DNA of 64,000 nucleotides from Deinococcus yavapaiensis KR-236 (GTDB lineage Bacteria > Deinococcota > Deinococci > Deinococcales > Deinococcaceae): contig NZ_QJSX01000007.1 in the NCBI RefSeq assembly GCF_003217515.1, positions 168,933 to 232,932 of the forward strand, read 5' to 3'. The stretch's first letter is position 1; each line of letters starts with the position of its first letter. Position numbers and translations under genes: made by a program. This document shows positions 53,495-64,000 of the stretch, in pieces. Under the pieces are notes generated by a model. It saw only the letters and a program-made list of their open reading frames with translations, ran no database searches and had not been told where the DNA came from.

Positions 53495-53935
53495 TCACCT
53501 GCCGTTCGCTCGCCACGCGCCCGTGCACCACAGCGCCCAGAGCACGAGAAGCGGCTGGAACAACAACCGCACCCCACGCTCGACGTCCGAGTTCAATCCG
53601 AAGGCGTCCACGCGGTTCACGAACTGCGAGACGTTCCCCGGAAAGATCGCCACGAAGAAGGCGGCGACGACGACGCCGATCACCACCCGGAAGCGCGGCA
53701 GGGCGATGAGGGCGGCTCCGAGGGCGATCTCCACGAGGCCCGAAGCGACGACCACCGCGTCCGGCGAGAAGGGCAGCCAAGGCGGCACTTGCGCTCGAAA
53801 CGCGGCGCGCGCGAAGGTGAGGTGCGAGATGCCCGCGAAGAGCAAAAAAGCGCCGAGCAGCAGGCGGCCGATCGTTCGTGGCACGTCGAGGCGAGCGGTC
53901 GGACGCGGGGGCGGTGAGCGCACGAAGTCCTCCAT
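53495..53935 (-). CDS. DoxX-family membrane protein
   Basis: A 146-residue protein with four hydrophobic helices (GRLLLGAFLLFAGISHLTF, then AVVVASGLVEIALGAALIA, and two more). The sequence pattern R-x-(L/I)-x-G-x-x-x-x-x-AGxxHL fits the DoxX/MauE group, which act with thiosulfate or thiol redox enzymes or have no known role. ATG 53935 lacks a near ribosome site; GAGGAG lies 16 bases upstream. Confidence 0.8.
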   Translation of the reverse strand: MEDFVRSPPPRPTARLDVPRTIGRLLLGAFLLFAGISHLTFARAAFRAQVPPWLPFSPDAVVVASGLVEIALGAALIALPRFRVVIGVVVAAFFVAIFPGNVSQFVNRVDAFGLNSDVERGVRLLFQPLLVLWALWCTGAWRANGR

Positions 53936-54259
53936 GGCGCGCCGGGCGCCGCTCCTCGACGATACAAAAGATCGAGCTGCCCGCGCCCCTCGGAAGGCGC
54001 GCCATCATTTGGACGAACGTTGCTCCCACGCGCTGTCCCGGACCGTCAGCGGGGTGTGAGGAAGCGCGTGGGAAGTGTCTGCTCGGGTCGATCTCGCCCT
54101 CGAACGTCGCCCGCTTCCCGCCGGCAAGGATCGGGTCGAGCGAAACGAGCGCGACGGCGTGTGGCGGCAAGTCGAGCTTCGGAAGCGTCGGACGTCTCTC
54201 TCGCGTCCTGCCTCGTCCGCCACTTCCTTTGTGCCGCAAAGCTCCTCGCGGCGCACGGC
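53936..54259. other. intergenic region, nothing recognised
   Basis: About 320 bases between two minus-strand genes. One minus-strand frame (ATFEGEIDPSRHFPRASSHP) is open but has no start or domain. Confidence 0.35.
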
Positions 54260-55174
54260 TCACCGCTCATCGACGTTCGCCCTCAAAGCGCCCACCACCT
54301 GCCGGATGACACTCACCACCAGCGCAGGATCCTGCTCCGGAATACTGAACCAAGCGCGCTGAGACACCACTTGCCGACCGGCAGAAGACAACCGTGCCAT
54401 GGTCCTTTGCTGTTCCCCGAGGATCTGTGTGAGACGCAGACTCCCGGAAGGCAGACGTGCCCGCTCCCCGTAGTACGAGCGCACGTCCTGACCCGGCGTG
54501 ATGACCACCAACGGCATGGCCTTCAACGGTCGAGCTTGTCGAAGTTGACGCTCCCCCGCCTGGACGTTCCAATTCGCCGTGAGGGCGGCCGCGTCGTCGC
54601 GCACCGCCGCAAGCCGTTCGGTCAGCCGCTGAAGTTCTCTGCGCGCGTCCCACGCGTCCATCTCTCCCGAACGGAGAATGTTCGCGAGCGTGACGTGCAG
54701 CTTCTCCCAAAGACCTTCCGGCAGAGGATTGACGAGAATCACCGCGCGTACCCCCGACGGGTGAAGGTCGGCGTACAAGCGTGCAAGCTGAGCGCCGTAC
54801 TCATACCCGACGAGCACCAGAGGTCCCGTCACCTTGGCGGTGACGAGGACGCGGTGCAGCTCCTCCGCGCGCTGCCGTCCGTCCGTCACGCGAGGCGAAG
54901 GGTCGCTCATTCCGACGCCGGCCGTGTCGAACACGCAAACGCGCGTGAACCGAGCGACGTCGTAGCTCACCACGCCGAACACGCCGGACGGCGCCAGCCC
55001 GCCAAGCAGCACCACCGTCGGCGCCCGACTCGGACCATCGCACTGAAGGTAGAGCTTGTATCCGCCCACGTCATACCAACCGAATTGTTCGGCTGGAAAC
55101 GACTGAGCGGAGACGTGCATGTTGACGATGAGAATGGAGGTCCAAGCCAGGAAACGAAGCGTCTGCCAGTTCAT
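54260..55174 (-). CDS. alpha/beta-hydrolase fold protein lacking the nucleophile serine
   Basis: A 304-residue protein with a signal-like N-terminus (FLAWTSILIVNMHVSAQ) and the alpha/beta hydrolase fold (VVLLGGLAPSG, VCVFDTAGVGMSD). The nucleophile elbow, normally G-x-S-x-G, reads LVGYEYGAQ, with Glu125 where Ser should be; and the usual late 'SGHxIxxDQP' region reads RAWFSIPEQDP, with no His. The protein is therefore likely not a normal serine hydrolase. It may bind a ligand, or use a changed chemistry. A TAGACT hexamer lies about 45 bases upstream of the ATG. Confidence 0.75.
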   Translation of the reverse strand: MNWQTLRFLAWTSILIVNMHVSAQSFPAEQFGWYDVGGYKLYLQCDGPSRAPTVVLLGGLAPSGVFGVVSYDVARFTRVCVFDTAGVGMSDPSPRVTDGRQRAEELHRVLVTAKVTGPLVLVGYEYGAQLARLYADLHPSGVRAVILVNPLPEGLWEKLHVTLANILRSGEMDAWDARRELQRLTERLAAVRDDAAALTANWNVQAGERQLRQARPLKAMPLVVITPGQDVRSYYGERARLPSGSLRLTQILGEQQRTMARLSSAGRQVVSQRAWFSIPEQDPALVVSVIRQVVGALRANVDER

Positions 55175-55266
55175 GTTCTTGCCCCGCTTTCACTTGACGG
55201 CGTCGTCGCTAGTCTACTCTCGCCGGTGACTCGAGCGCGCCGTGCAAGTGCGGCTTGTGACGTCGC

Positions 55267-56085
55267 TCAAGAAGCGCTCGTCCGCCGCTCGAAGCCACGA
55301 AGGCGCAAGCGAACGAGGAGTTCGCTGAGCGCCCGCCACGCGTTCACGCTCACCTCGTCTCGCAGCCGACGTTCGTCCTTCGCGGCTTCCAGTTCGGCGG
55401 TGAGGCGGCGCACTTCACGCTCGTAGACGCTCACGTCGCCCGTCAGCGTTTCCTTCTCCGCGCCGCTCGTCTTGCGCGCGACGAGCTCGTCAAGGTACGC
55501 GAGCTTCGCGTCCTCGTTCAGCACGCGCACGTTCGCCTCGACTTCTCCGGTCCGCATGAGGTGCAAGCCCGTCAACAGCGTGCGGAAGGTGTACAGCAGC
55601 GGTTTGACGCGCGGCGGGTCCTCCTTCGCGAAGAGCTTCCACTGATTGGCGGCGAAGCCGAGGTAGTGGTGCGCGTGGTGCCGCGTCACGACGCCCGCCG
55701 CGATCTCTTTGAGCTCGTCGTGCTCGGGCGTCGTGTGCACGATCAAGGGGGAGTGCAGTTGCTCCAGCACGTACCCGTTGCGCTTGAGCATCAGGGAAAA
55801 GAACTTGTACGCGTCGTGCGTCACGAGGTCGAGTTCGATGTCCGATCCGAACGGGGCCATGCCCGCGTGCGCGAACGCCGAGTCGTTCATAAGCTGCACG
55901 GTGTCGCGTCGGCCGAAGAGCCCCAGCACTTCCTCAGGCGGCAGGACGTGCACGCCGCGTAAGTCCCAGTCGCTGTCGGCGCTCGGGAAGCCGTAGAGGT
56001 GCGCGCCGCTGATCGTCGCGAACAGCAGCGGGTACGGGTGTTCACGCACGGCGAGCTTCAACGCAGGTGGAAAGGAAATCGTCAT
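55267..56085 (-). CDS. nucleotidyltransferase (COG3541 type)
   Basis: A 272-residue protein. The pol-beta type active site reads SGAHLYGFPSADSDWDLRGV, with the two Asp residues that bind metal, and IELDLVTHDAYKFF supplies another acidic site. The family (RlaP-like) transfers nucleotides to unknown or RNA substrates. AAAGG is upstream of ATG 56085, which begins 12 bases after the exonuclease stop, so these form an operon: NADAR, exonuclease, nucleotidyltransferase. Confidence 0.82.
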   Translation of the reverse strand: MTISFPPALKLAVREHPYPLLFATISGAHLYGFPSADSDWDLRGVHVLPPEEVLGLFGRRDTVQLMNDSAFAHAGMAPFGSDIELDLVTHDAYKFFSLMLKRNGYVLEQLHSPLIVHTTPEHDELKEIAAGVVTRHHAHHYLGFAANQWKLFAKEDPPRVKPLLYTFRTLLTGLHLMRTGEVEANVRVLNEDAKLAYLDELVARKTSGAEKETLTGDVSVYEREVRRLTAELEAAKDERRLRDEVSVNAWRALSELLVRLRLRGFERRTSAS

Positions 56086-56097
56086 GCAAAGGTCCTT

Positions 56098-56607
56098 TTA
56101 GAGCGGCCAAGCGCCCCTTTCCACGAGACGCAAGACGAGCGCGGCGATGTTCCACGCGTCGTCCTCGCCGCGGTGGTGTCGCCCTTCGAGGGGCAACTCG
56201 GCGTGCTGCAGGGCCTGCGCCATGCCAAGTCGCTTCTTCATGCCGAACGCCGCGTACGTGGCTTTGGCGTTGGTGTGCCGACTCGAGAACGGATAAGGCA
56301 CGCCGCGTGTCGCACACGAGTCCGCGTGGAACTCGCTTCGCAAGGTGCGGCAAGCGTCCGCGAAGGACATGCCGCGATCGACTTCTTCTCGCGTCAATCC
56401 CGTCAAATGCGTGCAGAACTCGCTGACGTCGGAGCGGGTGGGTTTCACGAGCAGGCGGTGCTTCGACGCGCGGCGCCTTTCGTGCAAGTCCACGACCGTG
56501 AGGCCGATTTCGATGATTTCGCTGACCTGCCCGGACGGCGCTTCGTCTTGCCAACAGGTCGCTTCGACGTCCACCACGTTGAGGGAGCGCCCGAACGCTT
56601 CGCTCAT
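56098..56607 (-). CDS. DnaQ/ERI-1-like 3'-5' exonuclease
   Basis: A 169-residue protein with the DEDDh pattern: DVEATCW at the N-terminus (Asp and Glu), HLTGLTREEV in the middle, and HHRGEDDAWNIAALVL at the end (His and Asp). The length is normal for the KapD-like subgroup. It likely trims RNA or single-stranded DNA. It overlaps the NADAR gene by four bases (ATGA). Confidence 0.85.
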   Translation of the reverse strand: MSEAFGRSLNVVDVEATCWQDEAPSGQVSEIIEIGLTVVDLHERRRASKHRLLVKPTRSDVSEFCTHLTGLTREEVDRGMSFADACRTLRSEFHADSCATRGVPYPFSSRHTNAKATYAAFGMKKRLGMAQALQHAELPLEGRHHRGEDDAWNIAALVLRLVERGAWPL

Positions 56608-57083
56608 GGCGCCTCCCTCAGCGTGTCACGTACGCGCATAAGGGCGATCCCGAGCAGGTTTTCGCCCCAGCGGTCGCGATTGGCGAGGGCGTCCTGCTCC
56701 GAGAAGCCGACGCCCCAGATGCGGTCGGTGGGCGAGGCTTCCACGAGCAGCGCGTCGCGCGTGGCGAGCAGGGCTGCTCGAAGCTTCTCGTTTTGCGTGA
56801 ACTTGTGCAGGCACGCGTCGAACGCGACGCTTTCACGCACGCTGGCCCACACGGCGTCGTCGTACGGACGCACGCGCCGTCCGAGTTGCTTGCACTCCCC
56901 AGGATTCCTCGCGTGCAAGATTGCCTCGGCCGTTTCGAAGTCGCCGAACTGCACGGCTTTGCGGTGCATGATGAACTGCTCGGCCCAATGGTACGTGACG
57001 CCCTGAACGACGAACACGGACGGGTGGAAGTTGCTGAACGGGTGCGCCGTTCGGTAGAAGAACACGATGTCGTCCGTCGTCAT
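56604..57083 (-). CDS. NADAR-family (YbiA-like) protein
   Basis: A 159-residue protein with the NADAR signature FYRTAHPFSNFHPSVF, WAEQFIMHRKAVQFGD and DRIWGVGF-x-x-x-D. NADAR proteins hydrolyse N-glycosidic bonds in riboflavin intermediates or remove ADP-ribose from guanine in DNA. ATG 57083 is six bases after TAGGCT, with CGGAGG as spacer, so it is leaderless or nearly so, and it is the first gene of the three-gene operon. Confidence 0.88.
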   Translation of the reverse strand: MTTDDIVFFYRTAHPFSNFHPSVFVVQGVTYHWAEQFIMHRKAVQFGDFETAEAILHARNPGECKQLGRRVRPYDDAVWASVRESVAFDACLHKFTQNEKLRAALLATRDALLVEASPTDRIWGVGFSEQDALANRDRWGENLLGIALMRVRDTLREAP

Positions 57084-57089
57084 CCTCCG

Positions 57090-57095
57090 AGCCTA
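57090..57095 (-). promoter_or_regulatory. -10 element TAGGCT for the NADAR operon
   Basis: TAGGCT on the minus strand, then CGGAGG, then ATG 57083. Consistent with a leaderless or near-leaderless start. Confidence 0.5.
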
Positions 57096-57214
57096 GCGAC
57101 CCGGGCGGATCGCGTCATGCGAACCTTGGCGTACGCCGTTCGCGCGCTTCACAATGACGCTCGCGGCTTCGCGCGTGGGACTCTGACGGGACGTTCGAGA
57201 CAGACCTTCTGCGC

Positions 57215-59635
<2,421 letters not shown>

Positions 59636-59674
59636 GCCTGCCTCCCGTCGAGGTTCACCTTGTCGTGCAGAACG

Positions 59675-60012
59675 TCAGGTGTGCTTGAAGACTTCCATGA
59701 GTTCGTCGCCGATTTTCTGCTCGTCGCCACGCTCGTGGGCAGGGGCGACGTGCAGCCCAGCAAGTCGCCGGTCGCCGCTCCGTCGAGCTCGCCTTGAATG
59801 GCCTTGAGCTGCTTGAGGACGTCGACGCAGTAGGCGGCGGGGTGATCGAGGGAAACGCGGACGCTTTCGAGTTGCCCGCGTGCGATGGCAAGTCGCCGTG
59901 GTGCTTTCTCGCGGGCGTCTTCGAACATGCACGGGTGAGGCTCGGTGTGTGCGTCGCAGGATTCGCCTCGAGGAGTGAGGTCAGTCTCGAAGGTGGTTGC
60001 ATCGGTCGCCAT
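59675..60012 (-). pseudogene. CsoR/FrmR-type metal-sensing repressor, frameshifted near its C-terminus
   Basis: ATG 60012 follows GAGGAGGGCCGAGCC. The frame encodes the family core RRLAIARGQLESVRVSLD, then AYCVDVLKQLKAIQGELDG, with the Cys that binds copper. After ATGDLLG the frame goes out of phase. The true ending (LHVAPAHERGDEQKIGDELM then EVFKHT) is read one base later and stops at 59677-59675. Adding one G to the GGG run near 59755 would restore the gene (DLLGLHVAP), so a slipped homopolymer or sequencing error is likely. As read, the product loses its last helix and carries an unrelated tail to 59632. The start and the next gene (P1B ATPase) suit a copper-efflux operon. Confidence 0.75.
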
Positions 60013-60114
60013 GGCTCGGCCCTCCTCGCTCAATCATGCACCCACCCAGAGGGGATGTAAAGACCTCGTAGAAAATATCCTGACAAGAGCGGGTCTTTAT
60101 CGAGATATTTTCAA

Positions 60115-60133
60115 TATCCCCGAGGGGGGTATA
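60115..60133. promoter_or_regulatory. CsoR-like operator
   Basis: TATCCCCGAGGGGGGTATA is a near-palindrome with G/C tracts and TA ends, as found in CsoR-type operators. It overlaps a TATACT -10 (60130-60135) of the MFS gene and lies between the divergent CsoR-like and MFS genes, so it could control both. An additional palindrome GATATT-TTC-AATATC overlaps it at 60104-60118. Confidence 0.6.
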
Positions 60134-60184
60134 CTCTTGATGTCGGGCGATCCTTGCCAAGGGATCAGGAACAAGGAGAGGACC

Positions 60185-61648
60185 ATGTCCCACGTCAACC
60201 CCACCTCGCCCAAGTCAAGCCAACTCGGCCTGCCACTCCTCGTCATCGCCGCCGCCCAGTTGATGCTCGTCCTCGACGACTCCATCGCCAACGTCGCCCT
60301 GCCCACCCTCCAACGAGAACTCGGCATCAGCTCGGCGAACCTCCCGTGGGTGGTCAACGCATACATCCTCGCCTTCGGCGCGCTGCTCTTGTTCGGCGGC
60401 CGCGCCGGCGACTTGTACGGCCGCCGCCGCGTGTTTCAAAGCGGCCTGCTCCTCTTCACCGTCGCGTCCCTGCTCGTCGGCCTCGCGCCCAATGCTGCGC
60501 TGCTCATCGCCGCTCGCGCCTTGCAAGGCGTCGGCGCGGCCTTGACCGCCCCGAACGCCTTCGCCCTCATCACCACCACCTTTCCCGCCGGTGCAACTCG
60601 TAACAAGGCCCTCGCCGTGTACGGCGCGATGTCCGGCCTCGGCATCGTCGCGGGCCTGCTCCTCGGCGGCCTCCTCACCGGCACCCTCGGGTGGCGCTGG
60701 GTGTTCTTCATCAACATCCCCGTCGGCTTGCTCGTCCTCGCTGGCACCCGCACCCTCGTGGAAGCCGCGCGTCAACCCGGACGCCTCGACGTCCTCCCGG
60801 CCATCACGGGAACGCTGGGCATGGCGTCGTTGGTGTACGCTGGCGAACAAGGCTGGACGGACCCCCTCACCCTGGGCGCCTTCGCGGGTGCAGCCGTCCT
60901 GATTCCGCTGTTCCTGCTCAGCCAAGCGCGCCGTGCGAATCCCCTGCTGCCCCTCGGCTTGTTCCGCGATTGCAACTGCGCCGGGTCGTACCTCGGCATG
61001 CTGCTCCTCGCGATCGGCCCGATGGGCACCTTCTACCTCGTGACGCTGTTCATGCAGCACATTCTCGGGTACAGCCCCATCCGCGCACGGGCCTCGCGTG
61101 GCTGCCGTTCGCCGTCGGGATCGCCCTCTCGTCAAGCGTCGGCTCGAAGCTCGTCTCCCGCGTGACACCTCGCGCGCGCCGCCGCCGGAATGATGATCGC
61201 CGCCGCCGTTCTGTGGCTGTCGAACATGGATTCGCAAGCGAGCGACGCCCTGCACATCCTGCCAGGCATCTTCGCGACCGCATTCGGATTCGGGTTGGGC
61301 TTGACCCTCACGGCCGTGCGCGGCGTGCGCGCCGAAGAATCCGGGGTGGCGTCGGCGCTGCTCAACGCCTCGCAGCAGATCGGCGTGGCCCTCGGCTTGG
61401 GCGTGCTGTCCGCGGTGGTAGTCGTGACGGCCACCGCGACGCTGCCGAACGCGCTGAGCGCCGTGTACGAAGGCCGAGCGGCGGGAAACGAACGCTCGGT
61501 GGCGCGAGCCAGCGACGCGCTGGTGCAAGGGTACGACCGTGGACTGCTGGTCGGCGCGCTCGTCCTGGCCGTCGCCGCCGTCATCACGGCGCTTGTCATC
61601 GACGCCAAGCCTCAGCCCCAGAACGCCGAGCAGCATCTCCACCGCTGA
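60185..61648 (+). pseudogene. MFS (DHA2-type) exporter, broken by two frameshifts
   Basis: ATG 60185 follows AAGGAGAGGACC. The first 300 residues are a 14-helix type exporter (LVLDDSIANVALPTLQREL; FGGRAGDLYGRRRVFQSG; GLGIVAGLLLGGLLTGTLG). Near 61083 the frame slips and the helix RTGLAWLPFAVGIALSSSVG is read in another frame; near 61172 it slips back to the original (GMMIAAAVLWLSN to the end). The original frame meets TGA at 61163-61165 between the two. A GC dinucleotide change in the CGCGC runs at both places would explain it. As read, no full-length protein forms. Substrate unknown; the CsoR-like operator suggests metal stress. Confidence 0.75.
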
Positions 61649-61796
61649 AAGCTTCCACCCTGCATGAAACTCGACGTACTTGCAGAGCGTGGCTCGACGA
61701 ATTCAAGACTCCGCTTCAATGCACGGGTGCGCCCTTCCGTGCGTTCCGGCCGCTGTCTTCAATACGTTCCCGTCCCGCCACCGACTCCTGGGCGCT

Positions 61797-62882
61797 TCAC
61801 AGGCGTCCGTAGCGCCGCATCACCTCCAGCAACTGCTCCGGGTCGATCGCCTCCACGACCCACCCGCGCGGCTTGATCGCCGTCATCGTGCGCGCCGCGA
61901 GCAAGGCGTTCACGACGGCCTCCTCGACCGCCTCGCACGCGGCTTCGTAGATCGGATCGAACACGTCGTCGTTCACAAACTCCAGCGCGTCGATCACCGC
62001 CGATTCACGCTCGGCGGAGCGTCGGTTCGCCACGCTGAACGCCAGGAACAAGTCGCCCGAGCTGTTGCCGCCCGCCGTTCCCGTTCGGCCGATGCCGAGC
62101 GTCGCTCGCCGCGCGAGACGCCTGAGTTGATGCGGCAGCATCGGAAAGTCCGTCCCGATCACCACGATGACCGAACCTTGCTCGCGTTCGAGCGCGGAGG
62201 GCGCGTCGAGGTGACGTCCGACCGGCACGCCGAGAACGTGTAGCCAAGGCCGAATGCCGAAGTTCGCCTGCACGAGCGCCGCGACGCACCCGGACGTGCC
62301 TGCGATGTTCAAGACGCGCGAGGACGTCCCCGTGCCTCCCTTGAATCCGTACGCGATCATGCCCGTTCCACCGCCCACGTTGCCCTCGGCGACCGGACCG
62401 CTCACGGCGCCGTCGAGGGCGGCGCGCACGTGCGCCTCGGTGACGTGCTGAGCGTTGATGTCGCTCAGCACGCCGTCGTACGTTTCGCCCACGACCGGCA
62501 TCAGCCACAGGTGACGCTCTCGGAAGGTGTCCGCGTGCTGCTCGATCATCCAGCGCGTCACGCCGTGATGCACGATGCCCACCGAATGGGTGTTCGTGAG
62601 GCAGATGGGACCGCGAAAGTACCCGGCGTCCTCGACCCAGTGCAAGCCTGTCAGCTCGCCGTTGCCGTTGAAGCGGTGATGTCCCGCCCACACAGGTTCG
62701 AGGCTTGCGGCGCGTCCGCGCGGCAAGATGGCGGTCACGCCTGTGCGCGCGGGCGCCGCGCCGGACGTGATCAAGGTCGTGAACCCCACTTCGACGCCTT
62801 GCACGTCCGTGAGGGCGTTGAACGTCCCGGGCGTTCCCGGGAAGGGCAGGCCGAGCTCTCGACCGCGAAGGCGACGCGTCAC
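61797..62882 (-). CDS. P1/DmpA-type aminopeptidase (self-processing)
   Basis: A 361-residue N-terminal nucleophile hydrolase. The autocleavage site reads GTAGGNSSGDLFLAFSV, with the nucleophile Ser275; other family blocks are NALTDVQGVEVGFTTL, CLTNTHSVGIVHHGVTRW and EGNVGGGTGMIAYGFKGG. The proenzyme splits before the nucleophile to two chains; substrates are N-terminal D- or beta-amino acids in characterised members. The family motif is GNGSGD and here GNSSGD. GTG start at 62882. Confidence 0.88.
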   Translation of the reverse strand: MTRRLRGRELGLPFPGTPGTFNALTDVQGVEVGFTTLITSGAAPARTGVTAILPRGRAASLEPVWAGHHRFNGNGELTGLHWVEDAGYFRGPICLTNTHSVGIVHHGVTRWMIEQHADTFRERHLWLMPVVGETYDGVLSDINAQHVTEAHVRAALDGAVSGPVAEGNVGGGTGMIAYGFKGGTGTSSRVLNIAGTSGCVAALVQANFGIRPWLHVLGVPVGRHLDAPSALEREQGSVIVVIGTDFPMLPHQLRRLARRATLGIGRTGTAGGNSSGDLFLAFSVANRRSAERESAVIDALEFVNDDVFDPIYEAACEAVEEAVVNALLAARTMTAIKPRGWVVEAIDPEQLLEVMRRYGRL

Positions 62883-62940
62883 CGTTCGTTGTCCTGACGC
62901 GCGCGTCGCACCGCGAGGAGAAGGTGGCGAACCACGGGCG

Positions 62941-63507
62941 TCATTTCAGCGACTTCTCGACTCGGTCGGACGCCAGCATTCCGTAAATCAGCGTGTCGGT
63001 CCATTCTCCCTTACTCCACCAGTCCTGGCGCAAGTGGGCCTCACGCTGCATGCCCAGGCGTTCGCACAGGCGCGCAGAGGCCGCGTTCCTCGCGTCCATC
63101 TGCGCGGCAACTCGGTGCAAGCCATAAACGTCGAACGCAGCGGTCAGGACAGCCCGAACCGCTTCCGTCGCCAGCCCCTTTCCTGAAAAGTCAGGATGCA
63201 TGACCCAACCGATTTCTGCGACGTCGCCGCGCCCTTTGGTCAGCCACAGCGACACGTCACCAATGACTCGACCTGCATGTTCCCAGACCAGGGCCAAGGC
63301 GCCCACTTCGGAATCGAGTCCGACCCGTGTCAGCCGCTTCGCCAGCTGCTCCTCGGCATCGTTGGGTGTCCAGGGTTCCTCGAGCAGATATTGCGCCACG
63401 TCGGCGCGGCTGTAGTAAGCCAGCAGGTCCTGATCGTCCGCCGGGCGAGGCAAGCGCAGCGTGAGGCGATCTGTCTGCAACGGAAGGAGCAGCGTTGGCT
63501 TCGACAC
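62941..63507 (-). CDS. GNAT N-acetyltransferase (RimJ/RimL-like)
   Basis: A 188-residue acetyltransferase. ETERLTLR-like start (LQTDRLTLRLPRPADDQDLL), Q/RxxGxG-type loop HPDFSGKGLATEAVRAVL, and NAASARLCERLGMQREAHLR at the end are typical of the RimJ/RimL group, which acetylate protein N-termini or small amines. The GTG at 63507 follows TACAGT by six bases, a leaderless arrangement. It lies 58 bases upstream of the DmpA-type peptidase gene on the same strand. Confidence 0.85.
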   Translation of the reverse strand: MSKPTLLLPLQTDRLTLRLPRPADDQDLLAYYSRADVAQYLLEEPWTPNDAEEQLAKRLTRVGLDSEVGALALVWEHAGRVIGDVSLWLTKGRGDVAEIGWVMHPDFSGKGLATEAVRAVLTAAFDVYGLHRVAAQMDARNAASARLCERLGMQREAHLRQDWWSKGEWTDTLIYGMLASDRVEKSLK

Positions 63508-63513
63508 ATCAGG

Positions 63514-63519
63514 ACTGTA
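63514..63519 (-). promoter_or_regulatory. -10 element TACAGT for a leaderless GNAT transcript
   Basis: TACAGT, six bases, then GTG 63507 on the minus strand. Confidence 0.5.
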
Positions 63520-63703
63520 ACCCAGCTCCTCGGCAGGAACTGAGGAGAGTGTTCGAGCGGGGCCGTTCCAGGGTGGGTCGCCCAAGGGGAGCGGCTCACG
63601 AATCTCTGCAGGGACGCGTGAAAAAGTTGCTGGAAGCGCGAAAACTGCACGGAGAGCACCAACGGAGCGACTTCTCTCCCCTCGATGCCGTTGAAGCGTA
63701 CGG

Positions 63704-64000
63704 TCAGGTGAGATACGGGACGGGCGGGTGATACATGCGCTTGATCGTGAACGGTTCCGTGAAGAGCGCGCCCGTGTGACTCGAACGTGCCTCGCGACCG
63801 ATCTTGAAGCGTTCCATGGGAAACTCCTCCGTCGAGCCGTGCATGTGCCGCCGGTAGTAGCCGTACACCTGCCCCGCCACTTCAATGGTGTCCGTCACAT
63901 CGACATGGACGATCGGCAAGGTCGGGTCGGGCGTGCCGTACTGCGCGTACTGGTAGAAGTTCACGTTCCCTCGGTGTCCCTCGGGCTCCTCGCCTTCCGC
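63704..64000 (-). CDS. hypothetical protein, possibly incomplete at the window edge
   Basis: The frame is open to the end of the window. A GTG at 63964 with GAGGGAAC upstream would give an 86-residue protein (MNFYQYAQYGTPDPTLPIVH...), but protein-like sequence continues upstream of it (AEGEEPEGHRGNV), so this may be the tail of a longer gene. IEVAGQVYGYYRRHMHGSTE and FPMERFKIGREARSSHT show an aromatic-rich C-terminus. No family recognised. Confidence 0.6.
   Translation of the reverse strand, partial: AEGEEPEGHRGNVNFYQYAQYGTPDPTLPIVHVDVTDTIEVAGQVYGYYRRHMHGSTEEFPMERFKIGREARSSHTGALFTEPFTIKRMYHPPVPYLT

Noticed and set aside
53424..54263. Minus-strand open frame of 279 codons
   Set aside because: Runs across the DoxX gene in another frame and has no domain.

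Overview
The window is GC-rich, gene-dense and has several leaderless-type starts (a TANNNT -10 hexamer 6-7 nt before a GTG or ATG). Together with the gene families present this points to a Deinococcus-like bacterium. No rRNA, tRNA or CRISPR array was seen. Much of the window looks accessory: exported proteins of unknown role, insertion-sequence scars and at least four genes broken by frameshifts or stops.

Region by region. 1-2.3 kb: the start of a subtilisin-type lipoprotein and a serine hydrolase gene broken by an 11-bp tandem duplication. 2.4-7.6 kb: a divergent cassette of three transglutaminase-like proteins, an alpha-E protein and a permuted ATP-grasp protein. 7.6-16.8 kb: two acetyltransferase domains in one protein, a SnoaL-like protein, a LuxR-type ATPase regulator, a phospholipase A2-like protein lacking the catalytic pair, small secreted proteins and transposase remnants. 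16.9-24.3 kb: two paralogous lipoproteins (one fuses a beta-helix to a peptide-binding domain, the other is a long beta-helix) next to a SARP-type regulator; the three genes share a promoter box TTGAC-N6-TTGAC-N11-(A/C)A(T/C)ACT. 24.7-33.5 kb: a large ATPase/TPR/BTAD regulator, a small zinc-ribbon protein and a run of exported proteins, including a metalloprotease and a 'VIVNG' secreted protein. 33.9-41.4 kb: a five-gene operon SWIM, DUF5691, MoxR ATPase, DUF5682, VWA. 41.7-44.7 kb: an intact serine hydrolase and an amidohydrolase. 45.0-50.2 kb: a second, diverged copy of the regulator, zinc-ribbon and 'VIVNG' module, inverted relative to the first. 50.2-57.1 kb: a macro-domain protein, a DUF5984 protein, a P450, a DoxX protein, an alpha/beta hydrolase without its nucleophile, and a NADAR, exonuclease, nucleotidyltransferase operon. 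57.2-61.6 kb: a copper-type P1B ATPase, a frameshifted CsoR-type repressor with a CsoR-like operator, and a frameshifted MFS exporter. 61.8-64 kb: a P1/DmpA-type peptidase, an acetyltransferase and an incomplete gene.

Two undescribed systems stand out. The first is the duplicated module of ATPase-TPR-BTAD regulator, double zinc-ribbon protein and secreted proteins, present twice facing inward around the MoxR operon. The second is the SARP-box regulon, in which an 11-bp-period direct repeat at fixed distance from the -10 precedes two unusual lipoproteins and the regulator itself.
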